Source of the DNA: Vallitalea maricola
Lineage (GTDB): Bacteria; Bacillota; Clostridia; Lachnospirales; Vallitaleaceae
DNA: 64,000 nt
Reading direction: 5' to 3'
NCBI RefSeq assembly: GCF_036985595.1
Contig: NZ_BTPU01000005.1
Span: 62,001-126,000 of the forward strand
Positions within the stretch are counted from its first letter, which is position 1; the number at the start of each line of letters is the position of its first letter. Positions 25,004-33,751 of the stretch are shown in pieces. The translations under genes and the position numbers were made by a program. A model generated the notes under the pieces. That model was given only the letters and a program-made list of their open reading frames with translations. It did no database searches and was not told the DNA's origin.

Positions 25004-25447
25004 ATGATGAAAAAATCAGAAACATGGAAAACCAACAATCGTAAGATATGGGCGAATGCAGGGGAAAAAGGACTTAATATTACTAAAGATGAATTACATG
25101 GTATCGTCGAAGGTCTTACTGGTAAAGATAGTATTGGAGAACTAACCATCAAGGAACAGCAAACAGTAATAAAAGATTTATATAGACGTCAGGGGAAGAC
25201 TTATTATTACCCTAGAACTTCTTATCAAAGTAATAAAATGACCCAGGACGAATATATCATGAAACTAACTAGACAGCTTGGATGGATAACAGATGAAAAT
25301 AAAATTGATATGAAACGTCTCAATGGTTTCATCAAGAAAAGAATCAATATTCAAGTAGATCATCTGAAATGGTTAAACACAAGACAAAAAAGCAAGGTGA
25401 TTGAAGGATTGAAAAGTATGGTAAAAAGGAAAGCGAAGGTGACCTAA
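25004..25447 (+). CDS. Mu Gp16-like protein, DUF1018
   Basis: About 147 residues from the ATG at 25004. DUF1018 features are visible: the segment around LHGIVEGLTGKDSIGELTIKE, then QDEYIMKLTRQLGWI and a basic C-terminal stretch containing VDHLKWLNTRQKSKVIEGL. Gp16-type proteins are typical of the early middle region of Mu-like phages and are taken to be regulatory. Its presence supports the Mu-like assignment. Overlaps the next gene by one base. Confidence 0.8.
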   Translation: MMKKSETWKTNNRKIWANAGEKGLNITKDELHGIVEGLTGKDSIGELTIKEQQTVIKDLYRRQGKTYYYPRTSYQSNKMTQDEYIMKLTRQLGWITDENKIDMKRLNGFIKKRINIQVDHLKWLNTRQKSKVIEGLKSMVKRKAKVT

Positions 25448-25848
25448 TGAAACTGATATGTCCTCATTGTGGTAAAGAATTTGATTATAAACCCAAGAAA
25501 AGAAAAACTAAAACATTTGATATTGATTCAAAGGAATATGAATTAGCACTGTATCTTAAAAACAGTATTCTAGGAAGTAATCCATATGCGAAAGTACCCA
25601 GTGATTTGAATAAGTGGGCTATTGGATTTGACAGACTTCTTAGACTGGATAATAGACAGGTGGAAGCGACAAAAGAAATTATAGCATATGCACATAGTAA
25701 TAACTTTTGGCAGGGTAACATTCTTAGTCCAGAAGCAGTAAGACGTAATTATGATAAGTTAACTATACAGATGAATAATAGTAAAAAGCCTAAACAGGGA
25801 AACAGTAACTTTAATAACATGGTCGATACATTGCAGAACTGGGGGTAA
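25447..25848 (+). CDS. Replication initiation-like protein (DnaD/replisome organiser type) with zinc finger
   Basis: 133 residues. The N-terminus has CPHCGKEF, half of a zinc site. The body matches the C-terminal block found in phage replication initiators (YELALYLKNSIL ... WAIGFDRLLRLDNRQVEATKEIIAYAH ... FWQGNILSPEAVRRNYDKL). Such proteins help to load the replicative helicase. It directly precedes a helicase-loader-like gene. Confidence 0.6.
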   Translation: MKLICPHCGKEFDYKPKKRKTKTFDIDSKEYELALYLKNSILGSNPYAKVPSDLNKWAIGFDRLLRLDNRQVEATKEIIAYAHSNNFWQGNILSPEAVRRNYDKLTIQMNNSKKPKQGNSNFNNMVDTLQNWG

Positions 25849-25853
25849 TAATC

Positions 25854-26366
25854 TTGGATAAACCAGAATTTAAAAAGATTATAGCAGGTATTTCAGCATT
25901 TTACAGCACTTTTAAATTGACTACAAAACAGTTAGATGCATGGTATGAAAATGTTAAAGATTTAGATTACAGATTGGTAAGTATCGGTCTTAACAAATAC
26001 ATACAAACACAAAGCTTTCCACCAACAGTAGCAGACATTAGAAAGATGGTTTGTTTAAATGAATTACAAACTGCTGATGAACTAGTTGCTATTATGTATG
26101 ATGCTGTAAATAAGTTTGGTATGTATAGATCAGGTGAAGGACTTGAATACATAAGAAAACATAGTGATACAGCTTATAAAATTGTTAAGAACTATGGGTA
26201 TAGAAACTTATGCATTCATAACCCAGAGTATGTAAAAGGGCATCTTATTAAATTTATTAATGAGAATAAAGCAAATATTATCGGTGATGCATTACTGACA
26301 ACAAGTCTAAAGACAAAAATAGGAGCAATAAAAGGTAATGCCAACCAAAAGTATTTAACAACATAG
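25854..26366 (+). CDS. Helicase-loader-like protein (G39P type)
   Basis: 170 residues, TTG start 8 nt after GGGGGT. The N-terminal helical domain, with FYSTFKLTTKQLDAWYENVKDLDY and FPPTVADIRK, resembles the SPP1 G39P helicase loader/inhibitor family. Paired with the preceding initiator-like gene it suggests that the prophage steers host helicase assembly onto transposition forks. Mu itself lacks such a pair. Confidence 0.6.
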   Translation: MDKPEFKKIIAGISAFYSTFKLTTKQLDAWYENVKDLDYRLVSIGLNKYIQTQSFPPTVADIRKMVCLNELQTADELVAIMYDAVNKFGMYRSGEGLEYIRKHSDTAYKIVKNYGYRNLCIHNPEYVKGHLIKFINENKANIIGDALLTTSLKTKIGAIKGNANQKYLTT

Positions 26367-26407
26367 AGGAACAGCAAAGTTAAATATATATAAAGCAGGT
26401 GTTTAAC

Positions 26408-26713
26408 ATGAACAACTGGACGAACGATATCACTATACAAGATTTAGACGAAAAAAACAAAGAATTGGCTGAAATAATAGGACTTGATAATCTGCTAGAA
26501 TTATGCAAAATATATGGTGGGGATTCTATATATGTTAACAAACTGGATGAACTACTTAAAGTTGTAAGAGACAGAAAAATAAAAAAAGAATACAATCGGT
26601 ACAATCTAAAAGAAGTTGCTAAAAAATATAATTTGACAACTAAACGGATAAAGCAAATTGTAAGTGACAATTCAATTAAACAACAATTATCATTATTCGA
26701 TTTAAACATATAG
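26408..26713 (+). CDS. Mor-family transcription activator
   Basis: 101 residues of the Mor/C activator family. The dimerisation region (LAEIIGLDNLLELCKIYGGDSIYV) is followed by a helix-turn-helix (YNLKEVAKKYNLTTKRIKQIV). In Mu, Mor and C switch on middle and late genes. Here it is the last early gene, followed by a terminator and the late operon. A GTG at 26399 is possible, but the ATG at 26408 has better spacing. Confidence 0.85.
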   Translation: MNNWTNDITIQDLDEKNKELAEIIGLDNLLELCKIYGGDSIYVNKLDELLKVVRDRKIKKEYNRYNLKEVAKKYNLTTKRIKQIVSDNSIKQQLSLFDLNI

Positions 26714-26768
26714 TGGAAAAGAATTACTAAAAGTTTTTCTTAACAGCCCTATTATATATTGAAGTAAA

Positions 26769-26802
26769 ATATCAGTAGATTAAGTTCTGCTGATATTTTT
26801 TT
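26769..26802 (+). terminator. Terminator between early and late prophage genes
   Basis: ATATCAG-AGA (from 26769) pairs with TCT-CTGATAT (to 26796) and is followed by seven Ts. It separates the Mor-type activator from the late genes, whose promoter would need to lie near here. Confidence 0.7.
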
Positions 26803-26831
26803 ATTGGCAAAAAAGAGAGGAGTCAAAGGAT

Positions 26832-27281
26832 ATGGAACAGATTCAAGAAACTATAACAAACTTAGGCATTACTATTGTAATAGGTATTATATCATTAATT
26901 GGTGCTTATGCTGTAAAATTCATTACCCAATTAACAGCAAAGGCAAAGGAGCAGACAGCACTGATTAAGAATGATAACATGACTTTCTTAATACGAGAAG
27001 CAATGGAGCGTATTAATCAAGTATCTAAAACGGTAGTAACATCAATTGAACAAACTACAGCCAAAGAATTAAGAGAAATGGTAAAAGATGGTGAAATCGA
27101 AAAAGAAGAAATTGAAAAACTTGGACAGAAAGCTTTTGATGAAGTTGTAAATGTATGTAACAACGAAAAGCAATATTTATCAAAGTGGATTACTAACGTA
27201 GATGGTTATATACAGAATGTTATAGAACAAAAAGTATTCGAGTTAAAACAAGAGACCAAGCCTGAACAAGGGTTGATGTAA
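26832..27281 (+). CDS. Phage holin, LLH family
   Basis: 149 residues with a single N-terminal transmembrane helix (about 10-32, LGITIVIGIISLIGAYAVKF) and a long charged helical tail, the layout of the LLH holin family. It would release the lysin to the cell wall. It opens the late operon, unlike the usual Gram-positive siphovirus order where the holin follows the tail genes, but as in Mu. Confidence 0.7.
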   Translation: MEQIQETITNLGITIVIGIISLIGAYAVKFITQLTAKAKEQTALIKNDNMTFLIREAMERINQVSKTVVTSIEQTTAKELREMVKDGEIEKEEIEKLGQKAFDEVVNVCNNEKQYLSKWITNVDGYIQNVIEQKVFELKQETKPEQGLM

Positions 27282-27282
27282 G

Positions 27283-27753
27283 ATGGAGAAATACATATTT
27301 GATGTAATTATGGTAGTAGTTGGTTTACTTGTATCAGGTAACACTTACTTCATGAAGAGGACACTTAACAACTTTGAAAAGAAACAGGGCAACAATTCAA
27401 ACAAGATTGAGGAACTAGAAGGAAACTTTAATAATTATAAGCTTAACAACAATAAGGAGACAGAAGAGGGCTTCAAAAAACTTATTGACACCATAAATTC
27501 TAAAATGGATATGGTACAAAAAGAAATCACAGCCAAGATAGACACCATAGAATCTAAAAATGAAAATCAGGTCAGAAGATTACAAGAGCAGCAGGAGAAG
27601 CTTTCAAAAGAAATTTATACATTCCGTGAACATGTGGCAAGAAATTACACCAAGCAGGAAGATTTTAGTAGTGAGACCAGAGACATAAATAAGAAACTTG
27701 ACAGCGTATATGGTGTAGTGAAAAACATAGAGGGATTCTTGCAAAAGAAATAA
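27283..27753 (+). CDS. Membrane-anchored coiled-coil protein (Mu Gp25/DUF2730-like)
   Basis: 156 residues with an N-terminal membrane helix (about 4-22) and a long coiled coil (about 28-150). Size, topology and position after the holin resemble the Mu Gp25/DUF2730 protein, which has been compared to spanins. The host has no outer membrane by other evidence, so a spanin role is doubtful and a holin-modulating role is possible. Confidence 0.55.
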   Translation: MEKYIFDVIMVVVGLLVSGNTYFMKRTLNNFEKKQGNNSNKIEELEGNFNNYKLNNNKETEEGFKKLIDTINSKMDMVQKEITAKIDTIESKNENQVRRLQEQQEKLSKEIYTFREHVARNYTKQEDFSSETRDINKKLDSVYGVVKNIEGFLQKK

Positions 27754-27771
27754 TAGAAGGGAGTACTAAAT

Positions 27772-28065
27772 ATGCATAACATTGATGTAAGGACTAAGCA
27801 GGTATTTAGGGGCGAAGTTTTGAAAGAGCTTGATAAGTACCAGGGCGATTTTGTAAAGATTAATGTAATTAAAAAGTCATTCAGTCCAACAGAGGGATTG
27901 CCAATGAGTAAGTTTAAATCTGTTTTAAACTACTTGAATGACAAAGGTTATATTGAATGGAATAAAAAAGACTTAACTAATACAGATGATGACCTTCTTA
28001 GAATAACTGCAAGGGGACAGGATATAGTTGACGGATTAGAAAGTGACCTAGGGATAATCATATAA
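27772..28065 (+). CDS. Winged-helix prophage protein
   Basis: 97 residues with a winged-helix pattern: helices about 10-50, then a hairpin ending GYIEWNKKD and LLRITARGQDIVDGL. It is a sibling in pattern of the next gene. Position matches the small genes ahead of the terminase in Mu-like phages (Gp26 region). DNA binding or terminase help is inferred. Confidence 0.55.
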   Translation: MHNIDVRTKQVFRGEVLKELDKYQGDFVKINVIKKSFSPTEGLPMSKFKSVLNYLNDKGYIEWNKKDLTNTDDDLLRITARGQDIVDGLESDLGIII

Positions 28066-28087
28066 GAAAAATAAGGTGGTGGAATTT

Positions 28088-28360
28088 ATGAAAGATGTAA
28101 TAGCAAAAGAAAGAAGAGATACCATATTAGAAATACTTCAAGCAAACAGTCCTCATGGTGTTGGAGAAAAAGTTATTACAAGTCTAGTTAATGAAGCAGG
28201 TTATGAAATGGATAATAAAACCGTTATCCAAGATATCTTCTACTTGAAAGACAAAGGATTTATAGCAACCAGTGAAGTAAAAAATAGTCAGTATGGTATG
28301 AAACGCTACATATCCAATATAACAGCCAAAGGTATTGACTATTTGGAAGGTGTTAGGTAA
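28088..28360 (+). CDS. Winged-helix prophage protein, second copy
   Basis: 90 residues. RRDTILEILQANSPHGVGEKVITSLVNEAG, followed by IFYLKDKGFIATS and ISNITAKGIDYLEG, is a clear winged-helix fold of the type found upstream of DUF3486 small terminases (Mu Gp26-like). The ATG at 28088 is preferred over a GTG at 28076 that lies in the AAGGTGG site. Overlaps the next gene by one base. Confidence 0.65.
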   Translation: MKDVIAKERRDTILEILQANSPHGVGEKVITSLVNEAGYEMDNKTVIQDIFYLKDKGFIATSEVKNSQYGMKRYISNITAKGIDYLEGVR

Positions 28361-28956
28361 TGGGTAAAAGAGGAACAAGACACACTTTTGAAACCTATCC
28401 CGAAGAGCTGCAGCAGGCTATTGATGTGAAACTGAAAAAAGGTATTCCTTATAAGGACATAGTGAATTGGATCAACAACATGGAAGAAGTAAAAGAAGGA
28501 GAAATAAAAGGTACATCTATAGCAGGTGTCCACAGATATGCTAAGAACTTCAAAGAGCGACTAGAACATTCTAAGAAAATAAGGGAGCAGGTAAAAGCTG
28601 TCTTACAGGAAACAAAAGATAATCCTGATACTGATATGGTGGAAGCAGCTAACAAGATAGCCATTGAAATGGTTGTTGAGAGACTGATGAACGCCAACAT
28701 GGGAGAACTGGAAAGTGAAAGTGTACTAGATGTCATTGGAGCAGTAACCAAGTTACAGCGTTCTGCAGTAGGAAACGAAAAACTCAAAATACAATTTATG
28801 AAGTATAAGGCAGATATTGAGAACAAGCGTAAAAAAGCATTAGAAGAATTTACAACAAGACTTTATGACGAACTAGAAAGTAAGTACCCAGAGCTTTATC
28901 AAAAGCTGATAATTATTGCAAGCGAGACATTTGAAAAAATAGAACTAGAAATGTAA
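28360..28956 (+). CDS. Small terminase subunit, DUF3486 (Mu Gp27-like)
   Basis: 198 residues of the DUF3486 family: an N-terminal helix-turn-helix region (LPEEL-like segment YPEELQQAIDVKLKKGIPYKDIVNWIN, then GVHRYAKNFKE) and a helical oligomerisation part. Mu Gp27 is the equivalent and recognises DNA for packaging. It is followed by the large terminase after a 154-bp gap. Confidence 0.8.
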   Translation: MGKRGTRHTFETYPEELQQAIDVKLKKGIPYKDIVNWINNMEEVKEGEIKGTSIAGVHRYAKNFKERLEHSKKIREQVKAVLQETKDNPDTDMVEAANKIAIEMVVERLMNANMGELESESVLDVIGAVTKLQRSAVGNEKLKIQFMKYKADIENKRKKALEEFTTRLYDELESKYPELYQKLIIIASETFEKIELEM

Positions 28957-29051
28957 CTGGATATCCTTTATTTAGAATTAATTTTTGAAGCCGTATAATG
29001 CCTTTTATTTTAGATTTTAGATGCAACCTACCAAATATACACTAGAAGAAA

Positions 29052-29087
29052 GTTAAAAAGTTTTAAAAGGTGTTTAAAAACAATTAA
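29052..29087 (+). repeat. Phased TTTAA cluster before the large terminase
   Basis: TTAA-containing cores at 29052, 29062, 29073 and 29083 are spaced 10, 11 and 10 bp, one helical turn each. Part of a family of six such clusters in the prophage. The rest of the 28957-29110 gap has no gene. Confidence 0.45.
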
Positions 29088-29110
29088 AAGGTATATGAAA
29101 AGGTGACAAC

Positions 29111-30592
29111 ATGGAATCAATATTAAAAGATATAAAAAAACGTAATCAGGGTATAAATCTTAATACTGAACGATTGGAAATAATTGAACAAGGTAAGAAT
29201 GATTTTAGAGTTTATTGTAATCATATGAATCCTGATTTTTTTTCTTATGAGAGACCGTTTCAAGATATATTATGTAATACCATGCAGCAGATGTATGAAA
29301 AAGAATTAATTAACGAGAAAACAGGAAAACCCTATGACATTTTAATAATCAACTTACCACCAGGACATGGAAAATCTTATACAGCTATGATGTTTTCAAC
29401 ATGGGCTTTTGGTAAAAATAAATTGAATCAGATTATATCAACATCATATAACCAAACTTTATCAACCAGATTTGCAAAAGGTGTTAGAGAGCATATAGAA
29501 GATAAGGAAACTTACGGTGATGATAATAGTTATGTTGTCAATAGCTTTTTTCCAAATGTACATATCAAACGTGGTGACGGTGCTATGGACTTATGGAGTT
29601 TGGAAGGTTCTTACATGTCATACCTTGCAACATCATTTAATGGTTCAATTACAGGTATGAGAGGTAATATTGGTATTATTGATGATCCTATAAAGAATAA
29701 ATATGAAGCTGTAAATGAAAAGATAAAAGATGACCATTGGGACTGGTATAAAAACACATTCACATCAAGAATGCTAGAAGGTGCATTACAGATTATTATT
29801 ATGACCAGATGGGCGAGTGATGATCTAGCAGGTAGACTACTTAAAAAATTCCCAGACCGTTGTTATGAATTGAAAATGCCAGTGTTGAATAAAGATGGTG
29901 AACCTTTATGTAGGCAAATACTAAGTAAAGAAGCCATTGCAGATAAAAAAGATGGTATAGACAACGATATCTTTCTCGCTAACTACATGCAAGAGCCTAT
30001 TGACAAAAAAGGTGCGTTGTATAAAAGATTTAAAACCTATGACATGGTGGATAAAGACAAATTTACGGATGTTATTGCTTACATTGATACTGCAGATGAG
30101 GGTACTGACTTTTTATGCTGTATTGTAGCAGGAGTTATAGAAAGATATGCTTATGTTCTTGATGTCTATTACACAGATGAACCTATGGAAGTAACAGAAA
30201 AAGAAACAGCTAGAATACTGAATTTACACCGTGTTAGAAATTCCATATTTGAAAGTAATAACGGTGGTCGTGGTTTTGCTAGAAATGTTCGCAAGATTCT
30301 TAGGAAAATCAAGAACTTTATTACTAACGTCTTTTGGTTTCATCAATCCAAGAACAAAAGAACTCGTATCATTGTAAATAGCAGTAATGTCATGGAACAA
30401 GTAATCATGCCAGAGGATTGGGAAACAAGGTTCGAGCTTTATGCAAGGGATATGCTCAAGTATCAACGCAAAGGCAAAAATCCTCATGATGATGCACCAG
30501 ATGCTACTACTGGTATAGTCGAAGTTATCAATGGTGATGTAAAAGTAAAGAAAAAAGCAAAAGTGATAAAACGTAGTAAGTTGGGATTGTAG
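29111..30592 (+). CDS. Terminase large subunit
   Basis: 493 residues. The ATPase domain has Walker A PPGHGKS (about 84-90) and Walker B GIIDDP (about 188-193), with IIIMTRWASDDLAG as motif III/coupling region. The C-terminal RNase H-like nuclease begins near VIAYIDTADEGTDF, with a later acidic residue in HDDAPDATTG. It packages DNA into the prohead, in Mu-type phages by headful cutting of inserted copies with host flanks. Confidence 0.92.
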   Translation: MESILKDIKKRNQGINLNTERLEIIEQGKNDFRVYCNHMNPDFFSYERPFQDILCNTMQQMYEKELINEKTGKPYDILIINLPPGHGKSYTAMMFSTWAFGKNKLNQIISTSYNQTLSTRFAKGVREHIEDKETYGDDNSYVVNSFFPNVHIKRGDGAMDLWSLEGSYMSYLATSFNGSITGMRGNIGIIDDPIKNKYEAVNEKIKDDHWDWYKNTFTSRMLEGALQIIIMTRWASDDLAGRLLKKFPDRCYELKMPVLNKDGEPLCRQILSKEAIADKKDGIDNDIFLANYMQEPIDKKGALYKRFKTYDMVDKDKFTDVIAYIDTADEGTDFLCCIVAGVIERYAYVLDVYYTDEPMEVTEKETARILNLHRVRNSIFESNNGGRGFARNVRKILRKIKNFITNVFWFHQSKNKRTRIIVNSSNVMEQVIMPEDWETRFELYARDMLKYQRKGKNPHDDAPDATTGIVEVINGDVKVKKKAKVIKRSKLGL

Positions 30593-30600
30593 GTGATTAG

Positions 30601-32070
30601 ATGGAAACAACAAATATAAATTTAGAAGTTCCAACAATGATAAAAGTTTCAAAAGGCACAGAAGTAACAGGAGAGCTGATAAATAAAATAATAGATATCT
30701 TTAACAGTACCTATGTGCCTAGATTTGATGTTCTGGAAAAGTACTATGATGTTAAGAATCAAATATTAGAAAGAGAAATGAATGATACTACTAAACCAAA
30801 CAATAAACTAGCTCATGGCTTCGCAAAGTACATAACCAACATGGCAACATCTTACTTTTTAGGTCAAGGGATTAATTATACTACAAAAGATAACAGTAGC
30901 AAGAAGAAAAGAAATTTCTTCAAAAAACTATTTGGGAAAAAAGGTAAGAGAAAAAGTCAGGTACATAGAAGTGATTACATAGATGCATTGAATGAGGTTA
31001 TGAATGACAACAATAATGATAATGTAAACTATGAAACAAGTAAACAAACAAGTATAAATGGTGTAGCCTTTGAATTATTATACGTTAATGAAAACGCAAA
31101 GGTAAAATATAAGAAATTTAAAGCTGATGAAATAATACCAGTCTATTCCAATGATGTAGATAACTTTCTAGCCTTTGCTATAAGACCTTATGAAGAAAAA
31201 GACATATTGACAGATGAAATCAAATACTATGCTGATGTTTATACAAAAGATGAAATCATAACTTATATAAAAACTGATGAAAGCTATGTTGAGGAAGAAA
31301 GGAAAACTCATCCATTTGGTGATGTACCTGTTTTAGTTTACTGGAACAATGAAGAACGTAAAGGAGATTTTGAAGATGTTATATCTTTAATTGATGCTTA
31401 CGATTTGGCACAATCTGACACAGCCAATGACTTTGAATACTTCACAGATGCTTACTTAGTACTTGTTGGAGCAAGTGGACTTACTTCTGATGATGATAGT
31501 GAAGACAGTTCTAATTCAGCCAAAACATTAAAAGAAGAAAGGATACTTCTACTAGATGAAAAAGGTCAGGCACAATGGCTGATTAAAAACATGAATGATA
31601 CTGCAGTAGAAAATTATAAAAACAGATTATACAAAGATATATTCTTTTTAAGTCAAGTACCTGCCTTAACAGATGAAAGCTTTGCAGGGAATCTTACAGG
31701 TATTGCGATTAAGTATAAGCTTATTGGACTTGAACAGCTTGCCATAATGAAAGAAAACAAGTTCGAACCTGCTGAAAAGAAGAAAATAAAGCTTATAACT
31801 AATGTAATAAATATGAAAAAAGGAACAGGCTATAATCCTGATGATATAGAAATTATCTTTACTAGAAACATGATCCTAAATGATTTAGAAGACATTGAAA
31901 AAGCACAAGGACTTGAAGGCATAACATCAAAGAGAACACAACTCAAACAACTAAACTTTATTGATGATGTGGACGAAGAGATAGAGCAGATTGAAAGAGA
32001 AAAGGAAAAAGAGAATGACAGCTTAGATTTTGAAGATGATTTAGACGACATGGAAGACCTAGAGGAATAG
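30601..32070 (+). CDS. Portal protein, SPP1 Gp6-like
   Basis: 489 residues with features of the SPP1-type portal family: FPD-like NYETSKQTSINGVAFELLYVNE, IIPVYSNDVDNFLAFAIRPYEE and LTGIAIKYKLIGLEQ, ending in a very acidic tail. It forms the dodecameric DNA channel at the capsid vertex. A lysine-rich insert (about 97-120) is notable. Eight bases after the terminase gene. Confidence 0.9.
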   Translation: METTNINLEVPTMIKVSKGTEVTGELINKIIDIFNSTYVPRFDVLEKYYDVKNQILEREMNDTTKPNNKLAHGFAKYITNMATSYFLGQGINYTTKDNSSKKKRNFFKKLFGKKGKRKSQVHRSDYIDALNEVMNDNNNDNVNYETSKQTSINGVAFELLYVNENAKVKYKKFKADEIIPVYSNDVDNFLAFAIRPYEEKDILTDEIKYYADVYTKDEIITYIKTDESYVEEERKTHPFGDVPVLVYWNNEERKGDFEDVISLIDAYDLAQSDTANDFEYFTDAYLVLVGASGLTSDDDSEDSSNSAKTLKEERILLLDEKGQAQWLIKNMNDTAVENYKNRLYKDIFFLSQVPALTDESFAGNLTGIAIKYKLIGLEQLAIMKENKFEPAEKKKIKLITNVINMKKGTGYNPDDIEIIFTRNMILNDLEDIEKAQGLEGITSKRTQLKQLNFIDDVDEEIEQIEREKEKENDSLDFEDDLDDMEDLEE

Positions 32071-32082
32071 AGGTAATTCTAT

Positions 32083-33102
32083 ATGAGAAGTAAGGAGTAC
32101 TGGAAAAAACGTTCATTACGAAGAGAAAAAGAATTTGATAATAAAGCTAAAGAATATCTAAAAGACTTGGAAAAAGAATTTAGGGTATCCATGACAGCAA
32201 TAGATAAGAGGATAGAACAGCTTTATAAAAGATTTGCCAAAGATAACAAACTGACTTATTACGAAGCTAGGAAAAAACTTGATAAAACAGATTTAGAAGT
32301 GTTTAAAAAGCAAGTTGACAAATATCTAGCTGATAATGTCATGAATGATACATACAATCGTTATCTTAGGAATTTAAGTTCCAAAGGAAGTATAACAAGA
32401 TTACAAGCCTTACAAAGCGAAATAAGGCATGAAATTGAAACTCTCTACAACTCCTTTCAAGACAGTATAGAAAAATACTTGATAGATGTATATGAGGAAA
32501 ATTATTATCGAAGCATATACGAAATACAGATAGGAACTAATATAGGAACAAGCTTTGTAAGACTCAATCGGCAGGCGTTAAGCTTTGTTATTCATTATGA
32601 CTGGTCAGGTAAAGACTATTCAGACAGGATATGGAAGCATAAAACAAAGTTATTGAAAACCATTAAAAGTCAGTTTAAACAAGGACTTATACAAGGGAAA
32701 AGTAATCATGAATTGGCTAAGAAAGTAGCCAAAAGAATGAATGTAGCTTATTCCAACGCTTTTAGGTTAGTTCGTACAGAGAACAATTATATCTATAATG
32801 CCAGTAATAAAAAGTCCTATGAACAATCAGGAATCGTAATGAAATATAGATTTATTGCTACCCTTGATAGAAGAACTTCAAGTAAATGCAGAAAAAAGGA
32901 TAATAAAGTATTTAACATAAAAGATGCACTTGTAGGAACGAACTACCCACCTTTGCATCCAAACTGTAGAAGTACCACAATACCTATCTTTGATAAAGTA
33001 ATGGATATAAACAAATTTAGAAGAGCTAAAAGCTTAGGTAGATATTACTTTGTACCAAGTAATCTAAGTTATGAAAAATGGTATAAAAAATATGGAGCAT
33101 AA
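32083..33102 (+). CDS. Minor head protein (SPP1 Gp7 / Mu F-like)
   Basis: 339 residues. The C-terminal signature YRFIATLDRRTSSKCRKKDNKVF followed by NYPPLHPNCRSTTIP is diagnostic for the phage head morphogenesis (Mu F / SPP1 Gp7) domain. The N-terminal two thirds are helical. Thought to act in head assembly or DNA entry. Directly downstream of the portal, as is usual. Confidence 0.9.
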   Translation: MRSKEYWKKRSLRREKEFDNKAKEYLKDLEKEFRVSMTAIDKRIEQLYKRFAKDNKLTYYEARKKLDKTDLEVFKKQVDKYLADNVMNDTYNRYLRNLSSKGSITRLQALQSEIRHEIETLYNSFQDSIEKYLIDVYEENYYRSIYEIQIGTNIGTSFVRLNRQALSFVIHYDWSGKDYSDRIWKHKTKLLKTIKSQFKQGLIQGKSNHELAKKVAKRMNVAYSNAFRLVRTENNYIYNASNKKSYEQSGIVMKYRFIATLDRRTSSKCRKKDNKVFNIKDALVGTNYPPLHPNCRSTTIPIFDKVMDINKFRRAKSLGRYYFVPSNLSYEKWYKKYGA

Positions 33103-33105
33103 CGC

Positions 33106-33143
33106 TTTAAACATATTTTAAATATAATTTTAGGAGGCTTTAA
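33106..33143 (+). repeat. Phased TTTAA cluster before the scaffold gene
   Basis: TTTAA-like cores at 33106, 33117, 33128 (variant TTTTAG) and 33139 are exactly 11 bp apart. It overlaps the AGGAGG site of the next gene, so a protein bound here could affect expression of the head genes. Confidence 0.4.
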
Positions 33144-33145
33144 CA

Positions 33146-33715
33146 ATGGAAGAAAATAAAAACATTGATACCAATAATCAAGAGACTAACCAAGAGGAGA
33201 CTAAAACTACTGAAACAAAAGAAACTACTGAAACAAAAGAAGAAAAGACCATGCTGACAAAAGAAGAACATCAAAAGATGGTTAATGAAGCGGTTGCTGC
33301 AGCAGTAGCAGAACAAAAAGAAAGTTTTAACAGTCTGCTAGAAACAAAGCTTGAAGAAGAAAGGCGACTAGCTAAACTTGATGATGATGAAAGAGAAAAA
33401 GCAGAAAGGGAAAGAAAACAAAAAGAGCTGCTTGAAAAAGAAAAAGACATTGCTAGAAGAGAACTTAAAATTGAAACAACAAGACTGCTTGCAGAAAAGA
33501 ATTTACCAACGGACTGCTTGGAGCTTGTTATTGGTGAAGACATGGCAGCTACCAGTAAAAAAATTGAAACTTTCCAAAGCATGTTCAACCAAGCAGTTGA
33601 AGAAGCTGTCAACAAACGTATAGCAGGAAATACACCAATAACAGGCAGTAAAACAACTACAGATGACAGTAAACTAAGTGACAAAGAATATTTTGAAAGA
33701 CACTATAAACAGTAA
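33146..33715 (+). CDS. Capsid scaffolding protein (DUF4355)
   Basis: 189 residues, acidic and threonine-rich at the start, then a long charged coiled coil (about 45-125), and a short C-terminal part (ITGSKTTTDDSKLSDKEYFERHYKQ). This matches DUF4355 scaffold proteins, always placed before the major capsid gene. AGGAGG lies 8 nt before the ATG. Confidence 0.82.
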   Translation: MEENKNIDTNNQETNQEETKTTETKETTETKEEKTMLTKEEHQKMVNEAVAAAVAEQKESFNSLLETKLEEERRLAKLDDDEREKAERERKQKELLEKEKDIARRELKIETTRLLAEKNLPTDCLELVIGEDMAATSKKIETFQSMFNQAVEEAVNKRIAGNTPITGSKTTTDDSKLSDKEYFERHYKQ

Positions 33716-33751
33716 TAATCAGTATTTAGAGATTAAAAGGAGAGATTAATA

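Noticed and set aside
30224..30652. 142-codon minus-strand open frame across the terminase/portal junction
   Set aside because: It overlaps two certain genes, has no signal for a start, and is typical of shadow frames in AT-rich DNA.
31755..31775. GTTCGAACCT resembling a tRNA T-loop
   Set aside because: It lies within the portal gene, in frame, with no cloverleaf around it.
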